A stretch of DNA of 64,000 nucleotides from Glandiceps talaboti (lineage: Eukaryota; Hemichordata; Enteropneusta; Spengelidae): NCBI RefSeq assembly GCF_964340395.1, contig NC_135567.1:7128899-7192898 (forward strand), in the 5' to 3' direction. Made by a program: the position numbers and the translations under genes. Positions 37,175 through 48,423 of the stretch are shown one piece after another. A model generated the notes under the pieces. It had not been told where the DNA came from. It searched no databases and saw only the letters and a list, made by a program, of their open reading frames with translations. Each line of letters opens with the position of its first letter. Position 1 is the stretch's first letter.

Positions 37175-38945
37175 GGGACCGGTCAGTTTCTTCAGCCTGG
37201 GGGCGGGGGGGGGGGTGGATTCTTAACTTGGGCCGACAAAGAGACACTGACCCCCCATCACTTAATTTTAAAACATGATGACCCCCCCCACCCCCCATAT
37301 ATATAATATTCACATGACAGGTATTTTTTTATCGTGGCTCAGTGTGGATGCTTGACTGTCTTGCATCTACTTTATAAGATCCCGGGTTAGCACTATCATA
37401 ATTGTAATTATTGACTACACGGGGTAAATATATTCCAAAAGGATCTTGACAGTGAAAGATATTGGAAAGCTTGAGCAGGGAATATGTATATCTCTTATGG
37501 GGGTCCTGGTGGTTTTTGTACTCTGAAAAGTCAATTTTGAGACTATTTAGACCCTTTCAGACAATAATTTCCAAGCTTTACAAGAAAGACAGCACCAACA
37601 TGTAAAAAGCAACTACACAGGGTTGAAATATTTTTGAAATATACTTTGATAGCATCTTGACAAAGGGGAAGAGCTTGAAACTGGGATATGTCCACCTCAT
37701 GTTGGGGATCCAAAGGGGTCTCCCTCTAGAAGCCCTGGAGGATTTTTAATCTTAAAGTCAATGTTTAGGCTATTCAGACCCTTTCAAGCAATAACTTAAT
37801 CCATGCTTTACAAGACAGCACCATCAAGTATCAGAAACTATTCTTTATAACTTACACAGGATTGAAATATGTTCTTAAAAAGTTAAATGGCATCATTATT
37901 TACATGTAGTAAAGGTCAGCACATCTACTAGTAGTATCATTGGTAGGGGAGATTTGGAGTTTAAGGCAATTTTAGACTCCCTTGGCAAACATTTCACATC
38001 TTTAAAAGACTATCATCTCAAATTAGAATTCGGTGAAAATATTTAAGAAAAGTTTAATACCATTATGACTGTAAACAGGTTGTTGGTGCATCTGAGTATT
38101 GGTTGAATGCTTGAGTGACCTCTGGGGGTGAGGGAGTCCTTGGGCGTTTTCCCCTGGCAGATCTGCAGTTTTTTGCTTCTATTAAGGCAATGTTTAGGTT
38201 ATTCATAGCCTTTGGGGTAATATTTCCAAGCTTCGAATAGCTAATGTAAATGTAAGTTTTAAACGAGTTTCCCATGTCACATAAAATTGCTCTGTAACAT
38301 TTGTATAGTGGCATTAATATTGCATGTATAGTAAAGTCACCGGTATGTTAGAGAACTTTAGGTGGTCATACCTAGTGTATAATAGAAACTGGAATCTGAT
38401 GAGATGTGGTGATTTGTAGTGTCAATAACATGTAGTGTCCAAATAGAAAGTGTATTCTTCCTTTCTGACAAGTTCATAGTGACGAGTAGGACACATTTTA
38501 GATTAACTTCTTTTATAAACTATCTATGAAGATTACCATTACGAAACCTTCAAGTTCACTTTTGCCCCAAAGTGCAATATAAGTGAAGCACTGATTGTGA
38601 AACAGCCAAGCATTTACATGACATGTTCTGTAACTAGTGTGGTAGCTAGGTAATACATGTATATGTATATTTATAGTTATGCTTGAACTAATAAGTAGGA
38701 ATTCATGTAAGAAACAGGGAGAAAAACAAATATTTACATGTACCACATTTCAGACAACTTGCTATATGCCATTGTAGAAAAGGGATTTTTTTTCTTCTAT
38801 CACAATCCAAAACACAATGACCCCTCCCCTATCCACAAGTTTGAAAAGCGCATGACCCCCCCCCTACTGCCAATTTCAAAAACAGGGTGACCCCCCTCCC
38901 AATCCACCGCCCCCCCCCCCCCGGCCGAAGAAACTGACCGGTCCC
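37175..38945 (+). mobile_element. RepE element with long G-rich terminal inverted repeats
   Basis: 1,771 bp bounded by GGGACCGGTCAGTTTCTTC and its reverse complement. The inverted homology continues inward through a G/C tract for about 45 bp. TAA flanks both ends, giving a possible 3-bp (or TA) target duplication. The interior has phrases recurring in a second copy at 44,610-45,440 (ATATTCACATGACAGGTA, CAAGCTTTACAAGACAGCAC). No transposase-like frame was found, so it is non-autonomous. Confidence 0.8.
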
Positions 38946-39571
38946 TAATATAGTTAAATTCATCTTATCCCCCTGTAAATGTATTGTTTTTGGAAATGTT
39001 GTGAAATTAATAGAATAATTGTCCACAATCCAAAGTTTACCAGAATATCTCCATCTACTATGGAATAATATTCCCTCTTACTACTAGCCTGGGTCCCCCT
39101 GCAGTCTAACCCTAACTGCATGACTAACATAATTATCATCTACTAGAGATTGCCAGAGTTGAGGAAGCAATGTGAAAGAGGCTTATCAATAATGAACTTG
39201 ATCAAAATGTAATGTCTCAATGTTGATGATTACGGTATTGCATTTTTGCTCTGGATTGTTTCCAATTTAGTGAGACTTCTGTATGTCCCTCTCATAATAT
39301 GACTCTTAACTAAGAATTAAGATAAAACACAAAAACTCTGCCATTTGTTAATTGACCTTACTGATAAGTAATGAGTATTTATTTTGGATTTAAGCAACTT
39401 TCCTTTAGGTCTGTTCATATTGCTTGAATACAATTGTAAATTAACTTTGAATAAACACAGGTAATCCCCTAGGATAATCACATCTCTAGTCTGTGCATAA
39501 ATATGTACTTTTCCATATATTGAAATGTCACCATGCATTAAAAGCTTGATTAGGCCAAATAAAAAACATTC
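38946..39571. other. spacer, nothing recognised
   Basis: AT-rich, without supported genes. Confidence 0.4.
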
Positions 39572-39900
39572 TTTGGTTCCGGTTACCCAACCCCCACCTA
39601 TTTTTTCACGCCGACCCTAAATTTTGTTTTTACGTATTCGCGAAAAATAATAATAACATTGCGAAAATCGTGAAATCTCACAAGAAATAGTGGGTGCGGA
39701 AACTGACATCAACTTAAAAAAGACAATATAAAACTATTCTGTAATGGCTGTACATCTGATAGGAAGAAATAAACAGCACAGACTGAGACCATATTGAAAA
39801 CAATGGAAAACCTCACACATGAAAAAAAATATAATAAAATAAAAAAAAAACTAAATTTACTTACCCCACCTATTTTAAAATTGAATGTAATGGGAACCAT
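39572..39900. mobile_element. small repeat with GGTTCC ends (possible MITE)
   Basis: Left part TGGTTCCGGTTACCCAACCC then CACCTATTTTTTC; right part CCCCACCTATTTTAAAATTG then GGGAACCA. The ends TGGTTCC / GGGAACCA are inverted, and a CCCACCTATTTT block sits in direct orientation near both ends. About 330 bp with no coding potential. Confidence 0.5.
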
Positions 39901-40072
39901 GCAATTTTTTGTTATGCCTTACTAGTGGTTAGCTGTGTTGACTGTTTATAAGTCACTTCCTGCATGTGTGTACAATAACGATTATTCTTAACGATTATTT
40001 TTTTCGGTGTTCTGCAAAAATAAACTTGGTCTGTCTATTTTACTTTTTTAGAATATAGCGCCAATGGCATTG
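39901..40072. other. spacer
   Basis: Short AT-rich segment with nothing recognised. Confidence 0.3.
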
Positions 40073-40980
40073 TAGCACAACTGTATTTAGGTGTTGTTAT
40101 GGGCGTAGTCTTGTTGCTAGACATATCGCATCCATATTTTTGAATCTGTATTCAGCTTGCTACCCATCCTTGTTGTTATATTTGTAATATGCATCATTTC
40201 ACTGTTGCTAACGGTCTTGGTTGCAAAGGCACATTGTGTCATAATATTTTAAACAATAACTGGAGAATAACACCTCCTGAAACATCCCCACCACATTTCA
40301 ACCCAATTCACCATTCAATTTAAAGATATAAGTTTTTGACAACAATTGGCATTTTTAGACCTAATTTGCATATCACAGATGGTATCATCCTGTTATGAAT
40401 ACAGGTCCATTGACATATCCCCAGATGCATCCACATTAAATTTCAGCCCAATCTGCTTTGTTTTAGAATTATAGAGTTTGACCAAAATGTTCATATCATT
40501 AATGGGATGGATCATCATGTTATGAACAATTCTTAATCTAAACATCATCAACTTTCAACGAAATCTGCTAAATTATTTTGGAATTATAGATTTTTGACCA
40601 AAAAGACACATTTTTAGCCCTAATTTGTATATAACTGATGGGGTCATCATGCTGTGACCAATTCCTAATATAAGCATCCTGAAGAATATTCCAGCGACAT
40701 TTCAGCCCAATATGCTCAGAAGTTTTGGAATTAAAGATTTTTGACCAAAAAGACGCCCCTTTAGACCTAATTTGCATATCATTGATAGGATCATGATGTT
40801 ATTAACAGTTCATAATCTAAACACCACTAAGAGTGTTCTCATCAAATTTCAGACCGATCTGTATTATTTTGTAGTATTTTTTTAGTTTCAAATCACACAT
40901 CAGTGGTAAGATCATTTTGAATTGAACAATTTCCCAACTAAACGCCCAAAGTAATATACCCACTAAATATCATGTCAATA

Positions 40981-42663
40981 GACCATTACCCGTCTCGCGG
41001 GAGACGCCATTGAGTGCATAGCAACCACATTCGGGTGGTCAAGCTGAAGTGTCAACCGCTTAGCAACACCATTGTTCTCGACGTCACGTACAGTGCAATA
41101 CGTATGATCATGGAAGTATACTTCCATGGTATGATAGATCAAGGGAAGCAAACTTTTAAAGTATGGTTGTAAAAACGATGTGCGTATGTGAAATTCATAA
41201 CTAGCCGTAAGACGTGACGGTGATTTTTGGCCGTCTGGGCGCAGATGAAGAGCGGTTGAGATTGACAGTTTCAACATGAACTTGAAAATATTACTAGAGT
41301 TGGATCCACTCGAGGATCGCAGGCCCTATGGTTGAAAACTTGCATGTCAGGTCGCGAATATTGTATTCCTATTTTTAAACAACGTCTAAAATTTGATACA
41401 ATGTCATAACTTTTCCATAGACTTTTTATACGTCGCGTAGCGTCGTCTAAAAACCAACACAACAACGTGTACGCGATCACTTTACTGTATAACGTGCTGT
41501 TAATAGTTGGCAATGATTTAATTCTTAGTCCGTAATTCGTCAGCTAAATTCGTCAGGGTCCGCTAAAAACTTTGAAATCGGTTGAGATTTTTTTTCTCTG
41601 TCTTTGATTTTATCATATACATTTATAAATGAGCTATATATATGCATTTGAAATTAAAATTTAGAGATACTATGTCGTTTATTTTACGAATTTGGACTAT
41701 GAGTTCTACAACATGTTCATCGAACTCAAGTATAAACATGGCTGACACGTACACGTGTTTCACGCATCGCCGGTGATTCCCAATTCTAGTTCCTGACGAT
41801 TGTATTCCGATTTTACTCTAAGTTATCTTCATACAGTACTAGTCTAGTTCATGACGACCGTATTCCGATTTTACTCTACGTTATTAAGGTATGGTAAAAT
41901 TGGAATACGGTCATTGGGAACTAGACTGGTAGATATTGTTGTATGAAGATAACATGTGGTAAAATCGGAATACGATTGTCAGGAACTGACTATGATTTCC
42001 CGATCTGTGACGATAATTAAGAACTTTTCAATTCTGAACTCTAGGACCGAAACGGGACATTGGCACTCTAAAAATGTGTAAGACTTTTAGCTTTCGTCCG
42101 TATTTGTCAACAGCGTAAATGTCAACGGTTCATAAGGGCTTACGGCTGGTGGATGTGTAGTAGTACTACGCCACACTTCATGTGCATTGCATTCTAATAT
42201 ACTTATATTGAATATTGGTGACGGGAAATGTTTCCACCATGTACATGTGTACTAATAATCAAAACTACTCGATTTTGCTTGTCATTAATTACCATTTCTC
42301 AAGATTGAAATATTATAGCCATCTAGTATGCTGCATAAGTTTGGCACTGACAACGTATTCCCAGAAATGACAGTCAGTTCGGAAATATAATGACAGTGTG
42401 ACACTGGCGTATTTTTCTTTTAACTTGATGTTGACACGCTATATTTTCGCAACATGCTCTTTAGTTCGTGTACTTTCAATTTTTCAATGTCTTCCATGAT
42501 GACTTAGGATTGTAGATGGTCACAAACGGTAGTATTTTTTTCAGACTAATGCATTGACTTTCATATGAACAACATGGCCACTCCGCAAAGCTTGACCTCC
42601 GTAGCAACCGTTGCTAGGTTATTTGCATATCTCGCGAGATCTGCCGCGAGACGGAAAATACTC
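40981..42663. mobile_element. CpG-rich insert within RepA copy 5
   Basis: 1.68 kb with base use unlike its host: CpG dinucleotides are common (CGTCGCGTAGCGTCGTC near 41,430; GTGACGG; GACGTCACGTAC). Near the left end is CCGTCTCGCGGGAGACG-like sequence (40,989) and near the right end GCCGCGAGACGG (42,644-42,655), an 11-bp inverted match (CCGTCTCGCGG). GGTCAAGCT near both ends adds to it. An insertion with degenerate inverted ends is likely. No protein is recognised: frames at 40,975-41,277 and 41,271-41,513 on the - strand have no motif. A host promoter-type CpG island is the alternative. Confidence 0.5.
41788..41988. repeat. ~200-bp imperfect palindrome (double hairpin)
   Basis: Arms 41,788-41,887 and 41,888-41,988 are imperfect reverse complements. 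Each arm has two copies of a motif around GTATTCCGATTTTAC (41,801, 41,860, and inverted at ~41,894 and ~41,960), so four copies of one motif sit in mirrored order. Confidence 0.85.
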
Positions 42664-42731
42664 TATTGGTTGAGCTGTTAAGTTGTTTACACACACACAC
42701 ATACACACACACATCCAAAGACAGACAGATG

Positions 42732-42766
<35 letters not shown>

Positions 42767-42816
42767 CCTTTGCCATGACTGTATCACTACTGAACCTAAG
42801 AAGTTGAGTTGTGCTA

Positions 42817-43396
42817 AAAAAAAAACCCAACAACATAGTACAGTTGTTTTCTTGAAAAAAATACAGGGTTTATGCACACAACATTTCTCAGACATCATTA
42901 TGGACATGAGATCTCAAAACAAACCTTCATATAATTCCTGATTAAACCTGCACTAGCTGCATTATTTTTGCATTTTGTTCATCACAACAATGAACAATGT
43001 ATTCGTATAAATATGTTCAATAACTTATTAAATGAGATTGTACTTATTAATTTGTGGTCAATTATATCTATAAGCAGTATAATCTTGGGTTGAAATCTTT
43101 GCCGTTGGGAAATGTGTAATGCTCCACTAGCTGAATTTCAGGAATTTTTTTATCAAGACATCAACAATATATACCTGTTCAATAACTTATAAAATGACAT
43201 AATGTTAATTTCTGCTTAGTTAAATGTGTATGCAGTATAACAACGTTAGGGGCACTGATATATTGTATGTACAATCAATCACTATAATTGTATTTTATTG
43301 TGTGCACACCTATGCATATATGTACACACAGATGTTTACATTCACATTCACATTCACTATACTGCAGGGTGTACTATATACTGATATAATCGTTAA
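42817..43396. other. AT-rich spacer
   Basis: A direct near-repeat (ATGTTCAATAACTTATTAAATGA at 43,013 and CTGTTCAATAACTTATAAAATGA at 43,172) suggests a decayed tandem duplication. No gene. Confidence 0.4.
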
Positions 43397-43655
43397 ACAA
43401 GTTTCAACAAGTGACATATCAGTCAGAATAGCTCCGCTTTTTTTTTATTTGTTAGTCTGTTGTTGTTGGTGGTGGTGTTGGAGGGGGGGGGGTTAACATG
43501 TTGTAGTGGTTCTGTTGTCCACTATGAAGTTTCGTTTTAGCAAAGTAATAAAGTGGTTAGTGTTTTCATATGATGACTCACACACACTAACGAACACATT
43601 TCACACAGAAAGTTGGTAAAATATAGTACTTTATAGTCATATTACAAAAATTCTA
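43397..43655 (+). repeat. RepF dispersed repeat, copy 1
   Basis: Shares AGTCAGAATAGCTCCGCT, AATAAAGTGGTTAGTG and CACAGAAAGTTGGTAA in the same order and orientation with 55,741-55,975. Confidence 0.8.
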
Positions 43656-43689
43656 TTTTTACCTTTATTTTTGCATATTAATAACCAAA

Positions 43690-44150
43690 TCAATGTGTGT
43701 TCAAAAAACTTATATCTGCTCATTCCAAGACACCTACACAACAAATTCGATTGGCCCAGTAGTTTTAGAGAAGATTTGTTAAGCATTTTTACCCCCAATT
43801 CTGTTTTTTGCATCTAATTTGCATATTAATAAACCACTCAATTTGTCTTGTACAAACTTATATCTGCTCATCCCAAAGACATCCACACAACAAATTTCAA
43901 TTCATTTGGCCCAGTAGTTTTGGAGCAGAAGATTTTTGAAGCATTTTTACAAAAAATCTAATTTTAGACCTAATTTGCATATCAATAACCCAGTCAAGTT
44001 TTCTTGAACAAACTTATATCTACTCATCCCAAGACACTCACATGACAAATTTCAACTCAATTGGCTCGGTAATTTTGGAGAAGATTTTTGAAACATTTTT
44101 ACAAAAATTTATATTTTAGACCTAACTTGCATATTTATTAGCTGACCATA
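43690..44150 (+). repeat. three tandem ~150-bp modules
   Basis: The phrase order ACTTATATCTGCTCATCCCA, then CAATTGGCCCAGTAGTTTT, then CCTAATTTGCATAT repeats from about 43,710, 43,857 and 44,012. Related in wording to the right-hand modules of RepA but a separate subfamily. Confidence 0.8.
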
Positions 44151-44159
44151 TATGTTTAC

Positions 44160-44345
44160 ATAATTATATACCTATAATACTTTTATGTGATGACCTTTGA
44201 CCTTGGAATTTGTGCTGACCTATGTAACTAAACATTATAAATCTATAATGAAAGTTTGGACAAACAATTATATTATGAAGTATAGAAGATACTTGACAAA
44301 CATTGTGCCCCCAGTGGCAAGACTTACTGGGTTTTTAGGTCACAA
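44160..44345 (+). repeat. RepH dispersed repeat, copy 2
   Basis: Direct match to 23,085-23,290 (CTATAATACTTTTATGTGATG; GACAAACATTGTGCCCCCAG). Confidence 0.75.
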
Positions 44346-44609
44346 TTTGTCATGGAAGACAGGCAGAACAAATGATTGATACATGAGAAAAGATTTGCCG
44401 ATTTGATCTAGCATGGAAGTATCACCCACTATTCTTGAATGGTAAACTCCAAACAAATTTGTCTTTACAGATGTCACATACATGTACATGTGTAATCTTA
44501 TTGAATACATATTTCATTCAATAAGCCATTTGTGATAGTTTTGATTAGAATGGAATTCAATGCAAGGATTACATTTCATGTTAAAACAACATTATAGAGT
44601 TCGTTGCAA
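44346..44609. other. spacer
   Basis: Nothing recognised. Confidence 0.35.
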
Positions 44610-45440
44610 TACATGAATGGGGGGGGGGGGGTTCGGTGGATTGTTCCATTGGGCCGACCAAGAGTCACTGAATCCCCCACCCCTATATATATAACCCAAA
44701 GCAGGCTAAAGCACGATAACCCCCCCCCCTCCCCCCCCCCCACACACACATCATATTCACATGACAGGTACTTTTTTTTCGTAACTCAGTGTGGACTACT
44801 TGACAGTCTTGCAAATACAGTATAAGATCCCAGGTTAGGATTATCATAAAATAATTGACTACACAGGGTAAATATATTCCAAGAAGGGTTTAATAGAATC
44901 TTGACAGTGAAAGGAAGGGGGAAAGTTTGAGAAGGGAATGTATACATCTCTCATGGGGGTCTGAGGGGGTCTCCCCCTAGAAGCCCTGGAGGTTTTTTAC
45001 TCTGGAAAGTAAATTTTGAGACTATTCAGACACTTTCAGATAATAATTTTCAAGCTTTACAAGACAGCACCAACATGTACAAAACAACTACATAGGGTTG
45101 AAATATTTTTGAAATATAGTTTTTATAGCACCTTGACGGAATAGCTTGAGACTGGGATGTGTCCACCTCATGTGGGGGGGGGGGGGTCCTAGGGGTCTCA
45201 TCCTAAAAGCCCTGGAGATTATTTTTACTCTTTACCAATTTTAGGCTATTCAGACCCTTTCAAGCAATACATGTAACCTCCAAGCTTTACAAGACAGCAC
45301 CATCAAGTATCAGAAACTATTCTTTATACCTTACTTAGGGTTTAAATATGTTCTTAAAAAGTTAAATGGCATTATTATAATAAAGGTCAGCACATCTAAT
45401 GGTAGTATCATTGGTAAGGGAGATTTGGAGTTTTAAGGCA
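44610..45440 (+). mobile_element. RepE element, copy 2 (ends lost)
   Basis: Starts in the G tract after the RepE terminus (44,619-44,631), follows the RepE interior (CATATTCACATGACAGGTAC, GGGTCTCCCCCTAGAAGCCC) and fades at about 45,440. It lacks the terminal GGGACCGGTCAG and the right half. Confidence 0.8.
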
Positions 45441-45502
45441 ATTTTAGACTATCTTGGCAAACATTTCACACCTTTAATATTCGATCACTATTCGTTGAAA
45501 GT

Positions 45503-45636
45503 TGGTACTGTGGTAGGTGATAGAATGCTACAAGGTTTGACAGATCTTCCCATCTTTGAGAACAGCTATGTCAAACCTTGTAGCCCTATAGTGCATACAT
45601 CCAATGTTAGCATAACCATGGCTGGCCACAGTACCA
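45503..45636. repeat. nested hairpin: 16-bp perfect stem inside an 11-bp stem
   Basis: Inner stem GCTACAAGGTTTGACA (45,527-45,542) with its exact complement at 45,569-45,584 and a 26-nt loop. Outer stem TGGTACTGTGG (45,503-45,513) with CCACAGTACCA (45,626-45,636). Two coaxial perfect stems are unlikely by chance. Confidence 0.9.
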
Positions 45637-45663
45637 TAACCACACGTTGTTACAGTTTGTTAA

Positions 45664-45890
45664 TATCATAACTAGGCAAAGCCCATAAGGTCACGCAGGG
45701 TAGATTCATTTGTGACCAGCTGCCTCACGATGATATTGTAGATAGTGCCCTCTGTGTGGAGATGTACACAGTATATAGAACATGCATACGAAGTCATTGT
45801 GCTGCAACGCATCCTTCCAAAAAACATCACATAGTATATAGGACACACATGTGTACGAGTCATTGGGCCACTACAAGCTATTACAGTGCC
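45664..45890 (+). repeat. RepG dispersed repeat, copy 1
   Basis: Direct match to 47,524-47,760 (ATCATAACTAGGCAAA; GATGATATTGTAGATAG; ACATAGTATATAGGAC with small changes). The two copies flank the inverted RepB. Confidence 0.8.
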
Positions 45891-46104
45891 CAATTCATAA
45901 ATTCAAAGTTGATGTAATAATGATAATTTTTTTTCCAAAAGTCAGACATTGTTCAAATAAATATTGCAAAATGAATAGAAAATAACCTACTTTAGATCAC
46001 AAGGTGTTTGTGCTAATGTATTAAACAAACTAAATTTATGATTGAACAGTTACTTGAATATGAATAAAGTGGAGCATATATACTCTGCACCAAGCTTATG
46101 AAGA

Positions 46105-47470
46105 ACAAGTCATTGAGAATGACATAGTCCCCGCTATAATTGGGTTTTAAGGAATTATCACTACTCTGATCACGCAACAACATTTGTGAACCTAAAACAA
46201 ACAGACTTAGATATGTTGTGTGTGCTTGTTGGACATGGAATATGCCTCCAACAATAAAGGATTGGTTGGGTATGGGGGATCATATCACGATGAAAATGGA
46301 GTCTGAGTTATGGCTTTGGACATGGAAAATTCACAAACAAAATGGCTGCCAGGCAGCCATATTGGATCGTATCACAACGAAAATGGATATGCACATGTAT
46401 GTCATAGAACACTGTCCTAATACCAACTTTGAATGAGATCTGTTTAAGCATGTCTGAGTTATGGCTTTAGACATGGAAAATTCACAAACAAAATGACTGG
46501 CAGGCAGCCATATTGGATCGTATCATGACAACAAATGGATATACACATGTATGTCATAGAACACTGTCCCAATACCAACTTTGAATGAGATCTGTTCAAG
46601 CATGTCTGAGTTATGGCTTTGGACATGGAAAATTCACAAACAAAATGGCTACCAGGCAGCCATATTGGATCGTATCACAATGAAAATGGATATGCACATG
46701 TATGTCATAGAACACTGTCCTAATGCCAACTTTGAATGAGATCTGTTTAAGCATGTCTGAGTTATGGCTTTGGACATGGAAAATTCACAAACAAAATGAC
46801 TGGCAGGCAGCCATATTGGATCGTATCACGACGAAAATGGATATACACATGTATGTCATAGAACACTGTCCTAATACCAACTCTGAATGGGATCTGTTCA
46901 AGCATGTCTGAGTTATGGCTTTGGACATGGAAAATTCACAAACAAAATGGCTACCAGGCAGCCATATTGGATCGTATCACAATGAAAATGGATATGCACA
47001 TGTATGTCATAGAACACTGTCCTAATGCCAACTTTGAATGAGATATGTTCAAGCATGTCTGAGTTCATGGCTTTGGACATGAAAATTCACAAACAAAATG
47101 GCTGCTAGGCGGCCATATTGGATCGTATCATGACAACAATGAATATGCACATGTATGTTACAGAACACTGTCCTAATGCCAACTTTGAATGAGATCTGTT
47201 AAGGCATGTCTGAGTTATGGCTCTAGACAGGGAAAATTCGCAAACAAAATGGTTGCTAGGCGGCCATATTGGATCCTATCATAAAACAAATTGACGTGCA
47301 TATGTATGCCATAGTATGTTGCCCCTGTACCAAGTTTGAAAAAAATCGGTCCAGGCATCTCCAAGAAACAGCTGCGGACGGACGGACAGACGGACGCACG
47401 GACGGACGGACGGACAGACGGAACCCAATCCATAAGTCCCTGTTCCTGATTTCGTCCGCGGTGACTAAAA
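46105..47470 (-). mobile_element. RepB element, copy 2 (inverted)
   Basis: Reverse complement of 24,555-25,782 throughout: starts with ACAAGTCATTGAGAATGACA and TAGTCCCCGC, holds about seven monomers (near 46,306, 46,456, 46,609, 46,760, 46,911, 47,062 and 47,212) against six in copy 1, then the (GGAC)n block (47,380-47,415) and CGTCCGCGGTGACTA. Monomer order and wording stay close to copy 1, but monomer number differs. Confidence 0.88.
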
Positions 47471-47523
47471 AACAACACTTTTCAGATGCCAAGGATCAAT
47501 ATTTGTTCTGTAAGTCATAATAT

Positions 47524-47775
47524 AAATATCATAACTAGGCAAACCCCTTAAGCTCCCACAGGGTAGATTAATTCATTACTGGCTGCCTAATGATGATATC
47601 GTAGATAGCGCCCTTCGCGTGGAGAATGTGCATCAGTATTTAGAATATGCATGCATAGTCATTGTACCACAATGCATCCTTGGGTAAAACCATCAAAAAA
47701 AACATCGCATAGTATATAGGACGCGCATGCGTACTAGTCATTGAGTCACTATGCAGCAGCTTCGCGGCTGCTGCG
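47524..47775 (+). repeat. RepG dispersed repeat, copy 2, ending in a hairpin
   Basis: Direct match to copy 1. At its right end GCAGCAGC (47,753-47,760) and GCTGCTGC (47,767-47,774) form a perfect 8-bp stem around TTCGCG. Confidence 0.8.
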
Positions 47776-48423
47776 CAAGCATCCCCAGTACAATGCATGT
47801 GTACACTACAGGTTAATAGCTGAAAATAAACTTTACCATATACCACATTTTGCCTAGCGTCGACTCAAGAAACTACGTAGGTGTAGTGAAGCTACATATA
47901 TTTTATCATCCTCGTAGGACATGCAATTGTGTAGTACTAGTACAGTTTTTTACTGCATTCTGAGTGAGAGATAGTCCTGCTTGCAGACGGTGCATGCGTT
48001 TCGCCCAGTTAAGCCAGGGACAACTTACTCCATATGCAAACAGGACTAAGCAAGAGAGTGCTGACCGGACCGGTTGTTGATCGTATAAATTACTGCTCGA
48101 AACTGCATGGGGCAGAAATTAGACTGCCCGGATAAAGCCAGGGGTTCAATGCTACAAATGTATATGTATAGAGTAGACAGAAAAAAACTGCAATCAGGCT
48201 TCTACTAGTAATTATTGTGGTTTTGGTATATTGACACGAGTACATGGTATCTCAATGTAGCACACTTGTGTGGTTTCACACAACTTATTTGTCAGCAAAA
48301 TTACTAGTATTCTTTTGTTTTCATTACTGTAAATTTACCAAACCGTCTCACCTTTTTCTTTAGTCTAACAATATAGCTTCCGCTAATTTCTAAAGTACAG
48401 CCATTTTTGTTTTGTTTCCTTTT
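47776..48423. other. spacer, nothing recognised
   Basis: Mixed composition with slightly more CpG near 47,860-48,080. No coding exon with splice sites was found. Confidence 0.35.

Larger units (their letters stand above)
40073..42816 (+). mobile_element. RepA element, copy 5, split by an insertion
   Basis: Left terminus TAGCACAACTG at 40,073. Modules with TTTTTGACCAAAA and CCTAATTTGCATAT run to ~40,980. The element resumes at ~42,664 with GTTAAGTTGTTTACACAC, (CA)n, (GACA)n at 42,720-42,762, and ends GAGTTGTGCTA at 42,816. The interruption is the separate CpG-rich segment described below. Confidence 0.8.

Noticed and set aside
42614-42941. Frames rich in CLSVCLSVCL / DRQTDRQTDRQ
   Set aside because: Translated (GACA)n tract on both strands.
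45399-45671. 90-codon frame across the nested hairpin
   Set aside because: Composition is ordinary and the frame only spans RepE debris and the palindrome. No motif.
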